Shown in pieces: positions 1 to 8,418 of a stretch of 64,000 bases of DNA. Both the position numbers and the translations under genes were made by a program. The notes beneath the pieces were generated by a model. It did not search any database, was not told the origin of the DNA, and saw only the letters and a program-made list of their open reading frames with translations. Each line of letters opens with the position of its first letter. The first letter of the stretch is position 1. This DNA is from an uncultured Lachnospiraceae bacterium (lineage in GTDB: Bacteria; Bacillota; Clostridia; Lachnospirales; Lachnospiraceae), in the NCBI GenBank assembly GCA_902781895.1, contig CACZLA010000001.1, positions 1 to 64,000 of the forward strand, read 5' to 3'.

Positions 1-178
1 CCAGTGCAACGGCACCGCCATGCACCTTAATCAGTTTTCCTTCCCTGTTTAATGTTGCTATATCTCTTCTGATAGTCGACTCAGAAACTCCAAGCTCCTC
101 TTTTAATTCCTGAACAGTTGCACTTCTTTTTTTTGTTACAACTTCAAGTATTTGTGCCTTACGATCATTAATAGGCAT
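1..178 (-). CDS. DeoR-family transcriptional regulator, partial (C-terminus beyond the left edge)
   Basis: The first 59 residues are visible. They form the N-terminal winged helix-turn-helix of DeoR-type sugar repressors: the recognition part reads ELGVSESTIRRD and is followed by the typical wing ending in KVHGGAVAL. The ATG at 178 is preceded by AAGAGGTG at good spacing. It lies 69 bp downstream of ptsI in the same direction, as the last visible gene of the fructose PTS operon. DeoR proteins in this position (FruR) usually repress fru genes and are relieved by fructose-1-phosphate; that role is inferred here. The effector domain is outside the window. Confidence 0.85.
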   Translation of the reverse strand, partial: MPINDRKAQILEVVTKKRSATVQELKEELGVSESTIRRDIATLNREGKLIKVHGGAVAL

Positions 179-247
179 CCTGTCACCTCTTAATCATAAA
201 TCAATAATTTAAAGCTTTGATTCTTAATAAGGAATCGTATTTATTTA

Positions 248-1903
248 CTACTCTATTCCCTTTTCCTTCTTGTACTCAGTTACATTTGTTTCAAGAACAA
301 TCTTTCTGAGTGGAAGGATACGTCCGGGTGATACCGACAGCTCATCGTAGCCCATAGCCAGGAACTCTTTTGTAAGTGTCAGATCGGAACCAAGCTCTCC
401 GCATATTCCGGCCCAGGCTCCGCCCTTATGAGCTCCATCTACTATCATCTTCAGCATCTTCAACAGTCCCGGATGATGTGAATCATAGAATTCGTCAAGA
501 CTCTGATTCTGACGGTCGATTGCGAGTGTATACTGGGTAAGATCATTTGTTCCTACTGAGAAGAAGTCAACCTCCTTAGCCAGCTCTTCCGCAAGCATAA
601 CTGCAGCAGGTGTCTCGATCATGATTCCCAGCTCTATATCTTTATCATATGCAAGTCCGTCAGCATCCAGACCGGTCTTAACCTCTGAAACTATTTTCTT
701 GATCTTTTTCACTTCATCAACTGAAATGATCATCGGGAACATTATGGATATTTTTCCGAATGCCGATGCACGAAGTATTGCTCTCAGCTGTGTCTTGAAT
801 ATCTCCGGTCTTGTAAGACATATTCTTATTGCACGAAGTCCCATAGCAGGGTTCTCTTCGTGGGGCAGCTCGAAATAGTCAGCCTGTTTGTCAGCACCTA
901 TATCAAGCGTACGGATAATTACCTTCTTTCCTGCCAGAGTCTGTGCCACCTGCTTATAGATAGCAAACTGCTCTTCTTCTGTAGGATAGGTTGCGGAACC
1001 AAGATAAATGAATTCCGAACGGAAAAGTCCGATACCGCCTGCATCATTCTCCAGCACCAGTGCCAGATCCTTGGTGTTTCCGATATTTGCGTAAAGATTT
1101 ATCTTCTGTCCGTCTAAGGTTACATTTTCCTTACCCTTAAGCTGCTCAAGCAGGGCTTTCTTCTCCTGCTCCTGAAGAACTATTTTTTTCTTCTCTGCCA
1201 GGATCTCGGGATCCGGATCAATATAAACCTTTCCTTCAAATCCATCAACGATGGCCTCTCTTCCGTCCATCTCGTCTGTAAGCGGAATATCACAGTTTAT
1301 GATTGCAGGAATATTCATGGTCTTTGCAAGAATGGATGTATGTGAATTTGCGGAACCATGAACCGTTACGAATGAAAGTATCTTATCCTTATCCATCTGA
1401 ACTGTCTCTGATGGAGCAAGATCGTCAGCAACAACGATCACAGGTTCATCACTCTCTATACCGCCACCGCCTGCACCTGAAAGAACATTTATCACTCTCT
1501 CTGTTATATCCTTGATATCGGCAGCTCTTCCTCTGAAGTACTCATCCTCCATCTCAAGGAACATTTTCTGGAAATTGTCTCCGGTCTGTGCAACGGCATA
1601 CTCTGCATTTACATTCTCACTTCTGATAATGTTTTCTACGGAATCTATATAGTCTCCGTCCTCAACCATAAGCTGATGTGCCTCAAATACTGCGGCACCT
1701 TCTTCACCAACTTCCCTTACGGCTTTATCATATAAACCCTGAAGCTGTTCAACCGCTGTTTCTCTGGCTGCCTCATATCTTGAGATCTCCGCATCAACAT
1801 CTGTTATCTTCTCACGCTTGACTGACTGCTCCGCTTTTTTATAAACAGACAGTTTTCCTATAGCTACTCCCTCGAATACCGCCTTACCTTCTTTTATTAT
1901 CAT
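248..1903 (-). CDS. ptsI: Phosphoenolpyruvate-protein phosphotransferase (PTS enzyme I)
   Basis: Cytoplasmic general PTS enzyme that takes phosphate from PEP and passes it to HPr. It has the N-terminal HPr-binding and phosphohistidine domains (active site GSANSHTSILAK, His188) and a C-terminal PEP-binding barrel with IMIETPAAV and the catalytic-cysteine segment AGICGELGSD. Length 551 aa, close to the usual 570. I start at ATG 1903 because GGGAGG lies 11-12 bases upstream; a GTG at 1915 falls inside that ribosome site. It is 43 bp downstream of fbp and probably translated from the fructose operon mRNA. Having ptsI and ptsH inside a fructose operon makes this a self-contained fructose PTS. Confidence 0.96.
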   Translation of the reverse strand: MIIKEGKAVFEGVAIGKLSVYKKAEQSVKREKITDVDAEISRYEAARETAVEQLQGLYDKAVREVGEEGAAVFEAHQLMVEDGDYIDSVENIIRSENVNAEYAVAQTGDNFQKMFLEMEDEYFRGRAADIKDITERVINVLSGAGGGGIESDEPVIVVADDLAPSETVQMDKDKILSFVTVHGSANSHTSILAKTMNIPAIINCDIPLTDEMDGREAIVDGFEGKVYIDPDPEILAEKKKIVLQEQEKKALLEQLKGKENVTLDGQKINLYANIGNTKDLALVLENDAGGIGLFRSEFIYLGSATYPTEEEQFAIYKQVAQTLAGKKVIIRTLDIGADKQADYFELPHEENPAMGLRAIRICLTRPEIFKTQLRAILRASAFGKISIMFPMIISVDEVKKIKKIVSEVKTGLDADGLAYDKDIELGIMIETPAAVMLAEELAKEVDFFSVGTNDLTQYTLAIDRQNQSLDEFYDSHHPGLLKMLKMIVDGAHKGGAWAGICGELGSDLTLTKEFLAMGYDELSVSPGRILPLRKIVLETNVTEYKKEKGIE

Positions 1904-1946
1904 ACTGCGCAGCACCTCCCTTACAATCTGTAATACAAATCTCTGT

Positions 1947-3896
1947 TTACGTTTTTGCGACCTTCTCCTTGATCAGTCCTATGTTATAGCATTCCAGCAA
2001 TTCTTCCAGATCGAATATCTGTTTCTTTATTTCTTCTCCCTTATCCGTATCCCTTACAAGAAGCCTGTGCTTCATTGTTTCCGTAACATACATTTCCGGT
2101 GTGTTATCACCGTTTCTGTCAAACTCTCTATGCTCAGCAAGTGCAAGATGATGTGAATTGAAGATCAGCGTGTAGCCTGCTATGCCTGTCCTGCTGTGAT
2201 ATGCCTTGGAGAGTCCGCCGTCTATAACATACAGTTTTCCGCCGGCTTTTACGGGTTTCTCACCCTTCGCCACCTTGACGGGAACGTGACCGTTTATTAT
2301 GTGTGATTTATCCGGATCCATTTCAAACTCTTCAAATATTTTGTCGCAATACTGCTCCTGCTTCGAATATTCATAATAAGGATTGAAATGCTCCACGGAA
2401 AGCTCTTTATCTTCTATGAAAATGTGCTCAAATGTGGCCATCCTGTCTTTACCGAAAAGCGGCGACACAGGGCCGGCCCACATATACCACATAAGATCAA
2501 CAGCACTCTGCTTTCTTTCCGGTTCATCATACTCATCAAGGAAGTACGCATCTATAATCTTTTCCTGGAAGTAGTCCATAAGACTTCTTCCGCTTCTTTT
2601 TCCTTCTTCAGTTTTTATAACCATAAAGCTGCCGTCTTCATTCATGGGGATACACCCGTGAAACAGCAGGTTATTATTACATTTCCTGTAAATGGAACCA
2701 TGAGAATACAGGTATCTGATATGCTTCTGAAGCCTTCTGCTGTGAAGGAAGGAATACCTGAGAGTTTCTATCAGAGTATTTTCTTCCTCTGTAAGTTTGT
2801 AGGGATCCGCCGGATCTATAGTGGGAAAGCAGCTGTCCTTTAACTGATAATTCCTGCCGTTTATGATCACATTTCCCGTGGAATAATCGATCTTATCCAG
2901 CATAAGTCTGTCATCCATTTCATACTCCGGATGCCTTTTTATCAGCTGTCCCTCTATCTTCAGTTCAATAACGGTTATGGCCTTGCACATTCTTGCGGCA
3001 AGCCCCGGTTCCACCGAATCGTATTTGTTCTCATCCAGCAGATGAGGTCTGAAGCAATCACATTCGTCATCTTTATAAACCGAGTCCGCAAACATGGAGA
3101 GCGGTCTCAGATTGATTCCGTATCCATCCTCAAGCACATCAAAGGAATTATAATTTGTCGCTATCCTGAGAACAGTGGCTATACATGCTCTGTTCCCGGC
3201 CGCAGCACCCATCCAGCTTATGTCATGATTTCCCCACTGGATATCCACATCACGACAACCCATAAGTTCATCCATTACGTAGTCCGCCCTGGGACCTCTG
3301 TCAAAAATATCACCGATGATATGAAGATTGTCGATAAGAAGAGACTGGATAAGCTCGGAAAGTGCTACAATAAAATCATCCGCTGCCTCGGCTCCGATAA
3401 CAGCGTTAACTATCTCCATGTAATAAAGTTTTTTATCAGGTTCTGATTCATCCGTATGGATCAGCTCATCGATAGCATAACCATATTCCTCGGGAAGTCT
3501 TTTACGTACCTTGGACCTCGTGTATTTCGAAGCCACTTCCCTGCAAAGTGCAATCAACTGATGGATGGTATCACGATACCATCCGTCAGTAATCACACCT
3601 GAATGTCTCATATCAGTAAGCATCTCCGTAGGGTAATAAATCAGATCCGCAAGCCTTTTCTGCTCCGATTCAGACATCAGATTTCCGAACAGGTCTTCTA
3701 TCTTTGCCCTGATAACTCCGGACGCACTGCGAATGAGATGAATAAAGCTTTCGTACTCTCCATGTATATCCGAGAAGAAATATTCATTTCCCTTCGGAAG
3801 GGACAGGATAGCCCTGAGATTTATCATTTCAGCCGCACAGCTTCTTGCTGTCGGAAATTCATGACTGAGAAGCGTCAGGTAATCCAAATCTCTCAT
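1947..3896 (-). CDS. fbp: Fructose-1,6-bisphosphatase class 3
   Basis: Hydrolyses fructose-1,6-bisphosphate to fructose-6-phosphate. At 649 aa it matches the large class III enzyme of Firmicutes, which belongs to the calcineurin-like metallophosphoesterases. Visible metal-binding motifs are FSDIHGEYE (residues 41-49), IGDIFDRGPRAD and WGNHDISWMG, in the canonical order, followed by a late INGHVPVK histidine motif. The start at 3896 has AAGGGA 8 bases upstream. Its position between ptsH and ptsI is unusual: fructokinase product of the same operon (fructose-1,6-bisphosphate from FruK) is the substrate of this phosphatase, so the operon can convert fructose to fructose-6-phosphate. Confidence 0.95.
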   Translation of the reverse strand: MRDLDYLTLLSHEFPTARSCAAEMINLRAILSLPKGNEYFFSDIHGEYESFIHLIRSASGVIRAKIEDLFGNLMSESEQKRLADLIYYPTEMLTDMRHSGVITDGWYRDTIHQLIALCREVASKYTRSKVRKRLPEEYGYAIDELIHTDESEPDKKLYYMEIVNAVIGAEAADDFIVALSELIQSLLIDNLHIIGDIFDRGPRADYVMDELMGCRDVDIQWGNHDISWMGAAAGNRACIATVLRIATNYNSFDVLEDGYGINLRPLSMFADSVYKDDECDCFRPHLLDENKYDSVEPGLAARMCKAITVIELKIEGQLIKRHPEYEMDDRLMLDKIDYSTGNVIINGRNYQLKDSCFPTIDPADPYKLTEEENTLIETLRYSFLHSRRLQKHIRYLYSHGSIYRKCNNNLLFHGCIPMNEDGSFMVIKTEEGKRSGRSLMDYFQEKIIDAYFLDEYDEPERKQSAVDLMWYMWAGPVSPLFGKDRMATFEHIFIEDKELSVEHFNPYYEYSKQEQYCDKIFEEFEMDPDKSHIINGHVPVKVAKGEKPVKAGGKLYVIDGGLSKAYHSRTGIAGYTLIFNSHHLALAEHREFDRNGDNTPEMYVTETMKHRLLVRDTDKGEEIKKQIFDLEELLECYNIGLIKEKVAKT

Positions 3897-3941
3897 TTAT
3901 TTATTCCCTTGTTTTCGTATCCTGATTACAGATAGACCACT

Positions 3942-4199
3942 TTAAAGGTTTGCTTCCACAAATTCCTTAACTGCAGCCATCTCAGCCTCCTCATCCGGTC
4001 CATCGAATGAGAACTTAACTGTATCGCCCTGCTTAGCGCCAAGAGACATAACGCCCATAACGCCCTTGAAAGGAACTTCCTTGTCTCCCTTTGCAACCTT
4101 AACAACTGACTCATACTGCTTTGTCATCTTGAAAAGATCTGTTGCCGGTCTTGCATGAATACCATGCACATCCTTAATCGTATACTCAAAACTTACCAT
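3942..4199 (-). CDS. ptsH: HPr phosphocarrier protein with Gly46 instead of the regulatory Ser46
   Basis: 85-aa phosphocarrier that accepts phosphate from enzyme I on His15 (context HGIHARPAT) and gives it to the EIIA domain of FruA. Its second conserved block reads FKGVMGVMSLG. In Bacillus-type HPr the same block is LKSIMGVMSLG, with the HPr-kinase target Ser46. Here codon 46 is GGC (Gly), checked on the DNA, and numbering agrees exactly with the family. His15 transfer should therefore work, but HPr-Ser46-P and CcpA corepression cannot form through this protein. GGGAGG sits 7 bases before the start. It lies between fruA (37 bp upstream) and fbp. A second HPr elsewhere in the genome may do catabolite repression. 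Confidence 0.95.
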   Translation of the reverse strand: MVSFEYTIKDVHGIHARPATDLFKMTKQYESVVKVAKGDKEVPFKGVMGVMSLGAKQGDTVKFSFDGPDEEAEMAAVKEFVEANL

Positions 4200-4236
4200 T
4201 TTTGTACCTCCCTTATTATTTATTATGATTTAATCT

Positions 4237-6321
4237 CTACTGTTCTATCGGTTTCTTTATGATGCCCAGCATGAAGCATGTTACAAGCGAGCCAACAAGC
4301 CATGCAACTATGTAAAGAAGCGGATTGCCGACTGTTGCGAAAACGAATACTCCACCGTGTGGTGCCATCAGTGTACATTTGAAGAGTGCTGCAAGGAATC
4401 CTGCTACGCCTGCTCCTACCATTGTACATGGAATAACGTGAAGAGGATCAGCTGCTGCAAATGGAATAGCACCCTCAGTGATGAATGATGCACCCATTAC
4501 TACGTTAGATACTGCAGAGCCTCTCTCTGCCTTAGTAAACTTCTTAGGGAATATCCAGCATGCAAGTGCGATACCTACAGGAGGAACCATACCACCAACC
4601 ATGATCGCTGCCATAGCGATGTAGCATGCCTCAACCTTCGGATCACTGCTTGGGATTCCCTGTGCCAGATATTGTGATGCTGTTGCCAGCATTCCGGTAC
4701 CGAATACGTAAGCGGCCTTATTGATAGGACCACCCATATCGATAGCCATCATCGCACCCAGAATAAGTCCGAGTACTGTTATCATTCCTGCATCCGAAAT
4801 GGATGTAAGCATATTTGAAAGTCCTGTGTTTGCAAGTCCGATAAGCGGGTTGAGAATGAAACACATGATTATTCCTTCAAGGAATATACCAACAAGTGGA
4901 TAAATAAGTGTTGGCTTAAGTCCATCAAGAGCTGCCGGAAGCTTAGAGCAAACCTTCTGAATTCCCAGTACAAGGAATCCTGCAAGGAAACCTGCAACGA
5001 TACCGCCGAGGAATCCGGAAACTGTATTACCGCCATCAGGCTGCTGGAAAGCAAATTTTGAAAGGAACTCACTGAAAGCCCCCAGAGGCTTTCCGTCTAC
5101 AAGAGCACCTTCTGCAAATGTATATCCTGAAAGAAGTGCATTTCCGCTGGATGCAAGGATACCACCTACAAAACCAACTGCAAGTCCGGGTCTGTCTGCT
5201 ATAGCATATGCGATGTAACCTGCAAGAACCGGAACCATAAGTCCCATAGCAAGACCACCGATATATTTAAGGAGTGCTGCCAGTGGAGTGATACTACCGA
5301 AGTCACCGCCACCTGTTGCACCGTAGCCTGCTATCGTATCTATCAGGAATGCTATGGCTACAAGGATACCACCACCGATAACGAATGGAAGCATATGTGA
5401 AACACCACTCATGAGCCAGGTATAAACCTTGTGTCCTGCTCCACCTGATTCGTCGGAGGATGCACCTGCTGACTCTTCTGAGTCACCGCCTTCATAAACA
5501 GCGGCGGTTCCGTTCTGAACGATTCCCATAAGCTCATCAGCTTTGTTGATTCCATCAGCAACCTTTCTCTGAATCAGCTTCTTACCTTTGAATCTCTCAA
5601 GAGGAACCTTTGCATCAGCTGTTACGATTACACAGTCAGCTGCAGCGATATCTGCATCTGTGAGTACATTTTTCGCACCGGAAGATCCTCTTGTTTCGAT
5701 CTTGATCTTGATTCCGGCTTTTCCGGCTGCCTTCTCAAGACCTTCAGCTGCCATATATGTATGAGCTATACCAGTCGGACATGATGTAACAGCTACAACC
5801 TTGAGGCTGCCTGATGTATCATCTGCTATAGAGGTCTCTGCCAGACTCTCATCAACACTTCCTCTTTCTTCATCTGCCTTATCAATGATCTCCATGAATT
5901 CATCTGCATCCTTAGCATTGATAAGATTATTTCTAAACTCTTCATCCATCAGCATCATAGAAAGCTTTGAAAGCACATCCAGATGAACATTATCCTCTGT
6001 ATCAGGTGCTGCTATAAGGAAGAGTATATTTACAGGTTCATCATCCAGAGCTTCAAAATCAACTCCGTCTTTAATAACCATAGCTGCAAGTCCGGGCTTC
6101 TCAACACAGTCGCCCTTTCCGTGAGGAATAGCTATTCCTTCACCTACACCGGTGGTACTCTCTTCTTCACGGGCATAAACGAGCTTCTTATAGGCTTCCT
6201 TATCTTTTATCTTTTCGCTGGCTGCCATAAGGTCAACAGCCATATCAAGGGTTTCACTTTTCGTCTTTGGTGACGCCTGGAGACTAATACTTCTTTTATC
6301 CAGAAGTTCTGTAATCCTCAT
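4237..6321 (-). CDS. fruA: PTS fructose transporter subunit IIABC
   Basis: Membrane transporter that imports fructose and phosphorylates it at carbon 1. Domain order from the N-terminus: EIIA-Fru (about 1-150, active His67 in GIAIPHGKG), EIIB-Fru (about 171-275, active Cys181 in TSCPTGIAHTYMAAE), a short charged linker, then the EIIC-Fru domain with eight or more hydrophobic segments (about 300-694). Length 694 aa is normal for an ABC fusion. The ATG at 6321 is chosen because AAAGGAGG ends 7 bases upstream; the ATG at 6342 lies before that ribosome site. It follows fruK by 54 bp in the fructose operon. Confidence 0.96.
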   Translation of the reverse strand: MRITELLDKRSISLQASPKTKSETLDMAVDLMAASEKIKDKEAYKKLVYAREEESTTGVGEGIAIPHGKGDCVEKPGLAAMVIKDGVDFEALDDEPVNILFLIAAPDTEDNVHLDVLSKLSMMLMDEEFRNNLINAKDADEFMEIIDKADEERGSVDESLAETSIADDTSGSLKVVAVTSCPTGIAHTYMAAEGLEKAAGKAGIKIKIETRGSSGAKNVLTDADIAAADCVIVTADAKVPLERFKGKKLIQRKVADGINKADELMGIVQNGTAAVYEGGDSEESAGASSDESGGAGHKVYTWLMSGVSHMLPFVIGGGILVAIAFLIDTIAGYGATGGGDFGSITPLAALLKYIGGLAMGLMVPVLAGYIAYAIADRPGLAVGFVGGILASSGNALLSGYTFAEGALVDGKPLGAFSEFLSKFAFQQPDGGNTVSGFLGGIVAGFLAGFLVLGIQKVCSKLPAALDGLKPTLIYPLVGIFLEGIIMCFILNPLIGLANTGLSNMLTSISDAGMITVLGLILGAMMAIDMGGPINKAAYVFGTGMLATASQYLAQGIPSSDPKVEACYIAMAAIMVGGMVPPVGIALACWIFPKKFTKAERGSAVSNVVMGASFITEGAIPFAAADPLHVIPCTMVGAGVAGFLAALFKCTLMAPHGGVFVFATVGNPLLYIVAWLVGSLVTCFMLGIIKKPIEQ

Positions 6322-6375
6322 ATCCCTACCTCCTTTTTTCATAATAAGTAAATCATATTTTTAACTTATTCTGAC

Positions 6376-7281
6376 TTATTCAACAGTTGCATAAACTTTT
6401 TCTACTTCTTCTTTAGTTGCCAGGTATTCGGAAAATGCACTCGCTGAACCTGTGCTGAGCCCCATCTTAAATGCATGCAGAAGTTCTCCTGTATTCAGGT
6501 ATCCTGCAATAAATCCGGCTACCATCGAGTCGCCCGCTCCTACTCCGTTTATCAGTACCCCCTTAGGTGCCTCTCTGAGATAAACCTGTCCGTCCGATGC
6601 AACAAATACTGCACCTTCACCTGCCATGGAAATGATAACGTTTTCAGCTCCCATTTCCAAAAGCTTCTGTGCGTAAGGAACTACGCTTTCTCTTGTTTTC
6701 AGTTCCACTCCGAATATCTCACCAAGCTCATGATTGTTGGGCTTGATAAGGAAAGGTTTATATTTCAGAACATTGAGCAGAAGATCTTTTGTTGCATCAA
6801 CTACTATTCTTATCCCCTTTCCCTGCAGATGCTCCATGATGTCGCTGTATATTGTCTCAGGCATGGAAGACGGTATGCTTCCCGCAAGCACAAGTGTGTC
6901 GCCTTCCTGTATCTTGTCCAGCTTCTCATAAAGCTCCCGGATATTATCTTCAGAGATATCAGGTCCCATCCCGTTTATCTCGGTTCCGTCTATTGATTTA
7001 AGCTTGAGATTGATCCTTGAGCAGCCATCCTTTATGCGGATCTCTTCGGCATTGATGCCGCTCTCCTGAACTCTTCTGGTTATCTCATCTCCAACAAATC
7101 CCGCACTGAAGTATATTGCGGAGTTTTCGATCTCCAGATTGCTGAGAACTATGGATACATTTATCCCCTTACCACCCGGAAGCATCAGCTCACTTGTTGT
7201 TCGGTTGGTAAGCCCAAGACTAAAATCATCGACAGTCACGATATAGTCCAGAGACGGGTTGAACGTTACGGTATATACCAT
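6376..7281 (-). CDS. fruK: 1-phosphofructokinase
   Basis: PfkB/ribokinase-family enzyme that converts fructose-1-phosphate, the product of FruA, to fructose-1,6-bisphosphate. The start region TFNPSLDYIV is typical of FruK/LacC-like kinases; LPGGKGINVS is the PfkB signature 1 and GVGAGDSMVAGF carries the catalytic aspartate. I start at ATG 7281 (301 aa) because GGAGG lies 8 bases upstream. The longer reading frame back to 7377 would run into the promoter -35 box. First gene of the operon; its leader is about 60 nt from the predicted start point. Confidence 0.96.
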   Translation of the reverse strand: MVYTVTFNPSLDYIVTVDDFSLGLTNRTTSELMLPGGKGINVSIVLSNLEIENSAIYFSAGFVGDEITRRVQESGINAEEIRIKDGCSRINLKLKSIDGTEINGMGPDISEDNIRELYEKLDKIQEGDTLVLAGSIPSSMPETIYSDIMEHLQGKGIRIVVDATKDLLLNVLKYKPFLIKPNNHELGEIFGVELKTRESVVPYAQKLLEMGAENVIISMAGEGAVFVASDGQVYLREAPKGVLINGVGAGDSMVAGFIAGYLNTGELLHAFKMGLSTGSASAFSEYLATKEEVEKVYATVE

Positions 7282-7348
7282 GTTTTCTACCTCCGTCCTC
7301 ATTAATAATACACCACACAAAGTTTCTGTGAATTTCACTGATAAATCG

Positions 7349-7377
7349 ATTATACAATCAAAAACGGTCAAAATCAA
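7349..7377 (-). promoter_or_regulatory. Sigma-A promoter of the fructose operon
   Basis: On the minus strand TTGATT (7372-7377) and a consensus TATAAT (7349-7354) are separated by exactly 17 bases, with fruK starting about 70 bp downstream. The -35 box sits in a run of TTGATT/TTGACC words, so a repressor could also bind here. Confidence 0.8.
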
Positions 7378-7414
7378 TCAACAATATGCATATACTTTTT
7401 TCGATTTTGTTGTT

Positions 7415-7464
7415 AATATTGCACAAATTGATGTAATATTCACCAATATTTTTTGTGCAATATT
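7415..7464. promoter_or_regulatory. Inverted-repeat operator candidate upstream of the fru promoter
   Basis: Two perfect 13-bp inverted arms (AATATTGCACAAA at 7415-7427 and its complement at 7452-7464) are separated by 24 bp. The word AATATT occurs four times, at 7415, 7435, 7445 and 7459. The array ends about 38 bp upstream of the -35 box, where an activator, a repressor loop or a DeoR-type multimer could bind. The protein that binds is not known from sequence. Confidence 0.5.
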
Positions 7465-7499
7465 GAAAAACGGTCAGATTCAGTCTGACCGTTTTTCAA
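7463..7499. terminator. Bidirectional-looking terminator hairpin
   Basis: A perfect 16-bp stem (arms 7463-7478 and 7484-7499) with a 5-base loop. The outer part of each arm is A/T rich, so each strand ends in a T-run. It separates the wall-binding gene at 7617 from the fructose promoter. Confidence 0.75.
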
Positions 7500-7542
7500 A
7501 TTCATTCATTTGATGTATTCATTTTTATAATAAGATAAGCAA

Positions 7543-7573
7543 GAAACCGCCACACTATTCGTGTGACGGTTTC
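7543..7573 (-). terminator. Second hairpin downstream of the small wall-binding gene
   Basis: A 13-bp stem with one mismatch (GAAACCGCCACAC against its near complement) and a 5-base loop, about 45 bp past the stop codon at 7617. On the minus strand it is followed by a T/A-rich but not uniform tract, so alone it would be a weak terminator; it stands in tandem with the hairpin at 7463-7499. Confidence 0.5.
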
Positions 7574-7616
7574 AGTTTTATTTGTCATCCTTTTAAAGTC
7601 AGAACAGGTGGTCGCT

Positions 7617-8327
7617 TTACTTTATTTCCAGGATAGTGTAGACATATTTTTTTGTACCTTCGCCGAAATCATATTCCAGTTCAAAGGTATCGCCAACTTT
7701 GAGGCCTATGGCCTTGTTAACGTTACCCATGATCTTGCTGTCCGTAATATAATCCTCAAAGGTGTTAAATCTACCTTCATTCTTGTCTATCTTAAAGGTT
7801 ACCTTCTCTTCTGACATCTTGACATAGTCGTTGCTCTCTACAATACGGCCCATGCCATATGTAACGCATTTCGTCACTATAGTATCTCCATACTTAGTTA
7901 CCCTTGCAGGAGCCGGAGTAGGCGCAGGTTCCGGTGCTGTTGTCCAGGCACCGTCAGCTCCGACATAGTCAGAACCGATCCATTTGTTTACATCCATATA
8001 TCCAGATGAATTAAAATGATACCATTTTCCATCTATCTTCAGCCACTGGTCGGCTGCATACCAGCTCCCTGACTGGAACCACCAGCCATTTCCATCGCTC
8101 TGCCAGCTACCATTCCATGCGGAATCATACCAGCCAGCATCATTTAACCAGTAGCCATCTCTATATTCATTTGAAGCATAACCATATTCAGTCTCATACC
8201 ACCAGTTGTTTGCTGTATCAGACCATACCCATCCAGCGGATGCCGCGCTGGAATCACTTCCGATAGCAACTACTAATGCAACCAGAATAATAAATGAAAG
8301 TAAAACACTCGTAACCCTTTTTTTCAT
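7617..8327 (-). CDS. Secreted cell-wall-binding repeat protein with a GreA-C-like tail
   Basis: 236 aa. Residues 1-30 form a signal peptide (Lys/Arg start, long hydrophobic core, Ala-rich cleavage zone). Residues about 31-130 are Trp/Tyr/Gly-rich repeats of the choline-binding (CW_binding_1) type, for example QWLKIDGKWYHFNSSGYM. A short Pro/Ala hinge follows. The last 85 residues end in IGLKVGDTFELEY and YTILEIK, which resembles the FKBP-like C-terminal domain of GreA/GreB. That likeness is by eye and may reflect only a small beta-barrel. AAGGAGG precedes the start. It is a stand-alone gene between the fru operon and uvrA. Attachment to wall polymer is expected; the tail's function is unknown. 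Confidence 0.75.
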   Translation of the reverse strand: MKKRVTSVLLSFIILVALVVAIGSDSSAASAGWVWSDTANNWWYETEYGYASNEYRDGYWLNDAGWYDSAWNGSWQSDGNGWWFQSGSWYAADQWLKIDGKWYHFNSSGYMDVNKWIGSDYVGADGAWTTAPEPAPTPAPARVTKYGDTIVTKCVTYGMGRIVESNDYVKMSEEKVTFKIDKNEGRFNTFEDYITDSKIMGNVNKAIGLKVGDTFELEYDFGEGTKKYVYTILEIK

Positions 8328-8418
8328 ATTTCCTTAATCTCCTCCTTAATATTTTATAAATAAATCGCCGTCTCTGTTATCCTTAATCGTCAGGCGCCGT
8401 CCGTTATCATATAACCCC

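Noticed and set aside
1303..1515. Plus-strand small frame inside ptsI
   Set aside because: A shadow of the coding strand, like many antisense frames here; no start site and no family features.
3942..4199. Crh-type regulatory HPr paralogue
   Set aside because: Crh lacks His15 and keeps Ser46. This protein is the opposite.
6322..6342. Upstream ATG start for fruA
   Set aside because: The ribosome site AAAGGAGG lies after that ATG and fits the ATG at 6321.
7282..7377. N-terminal extension of fruK
   Set aside because: It would overlap the predicted -10 and -35 boxes and precede the GGAGG site; the PfkB family starts at the internal Met.
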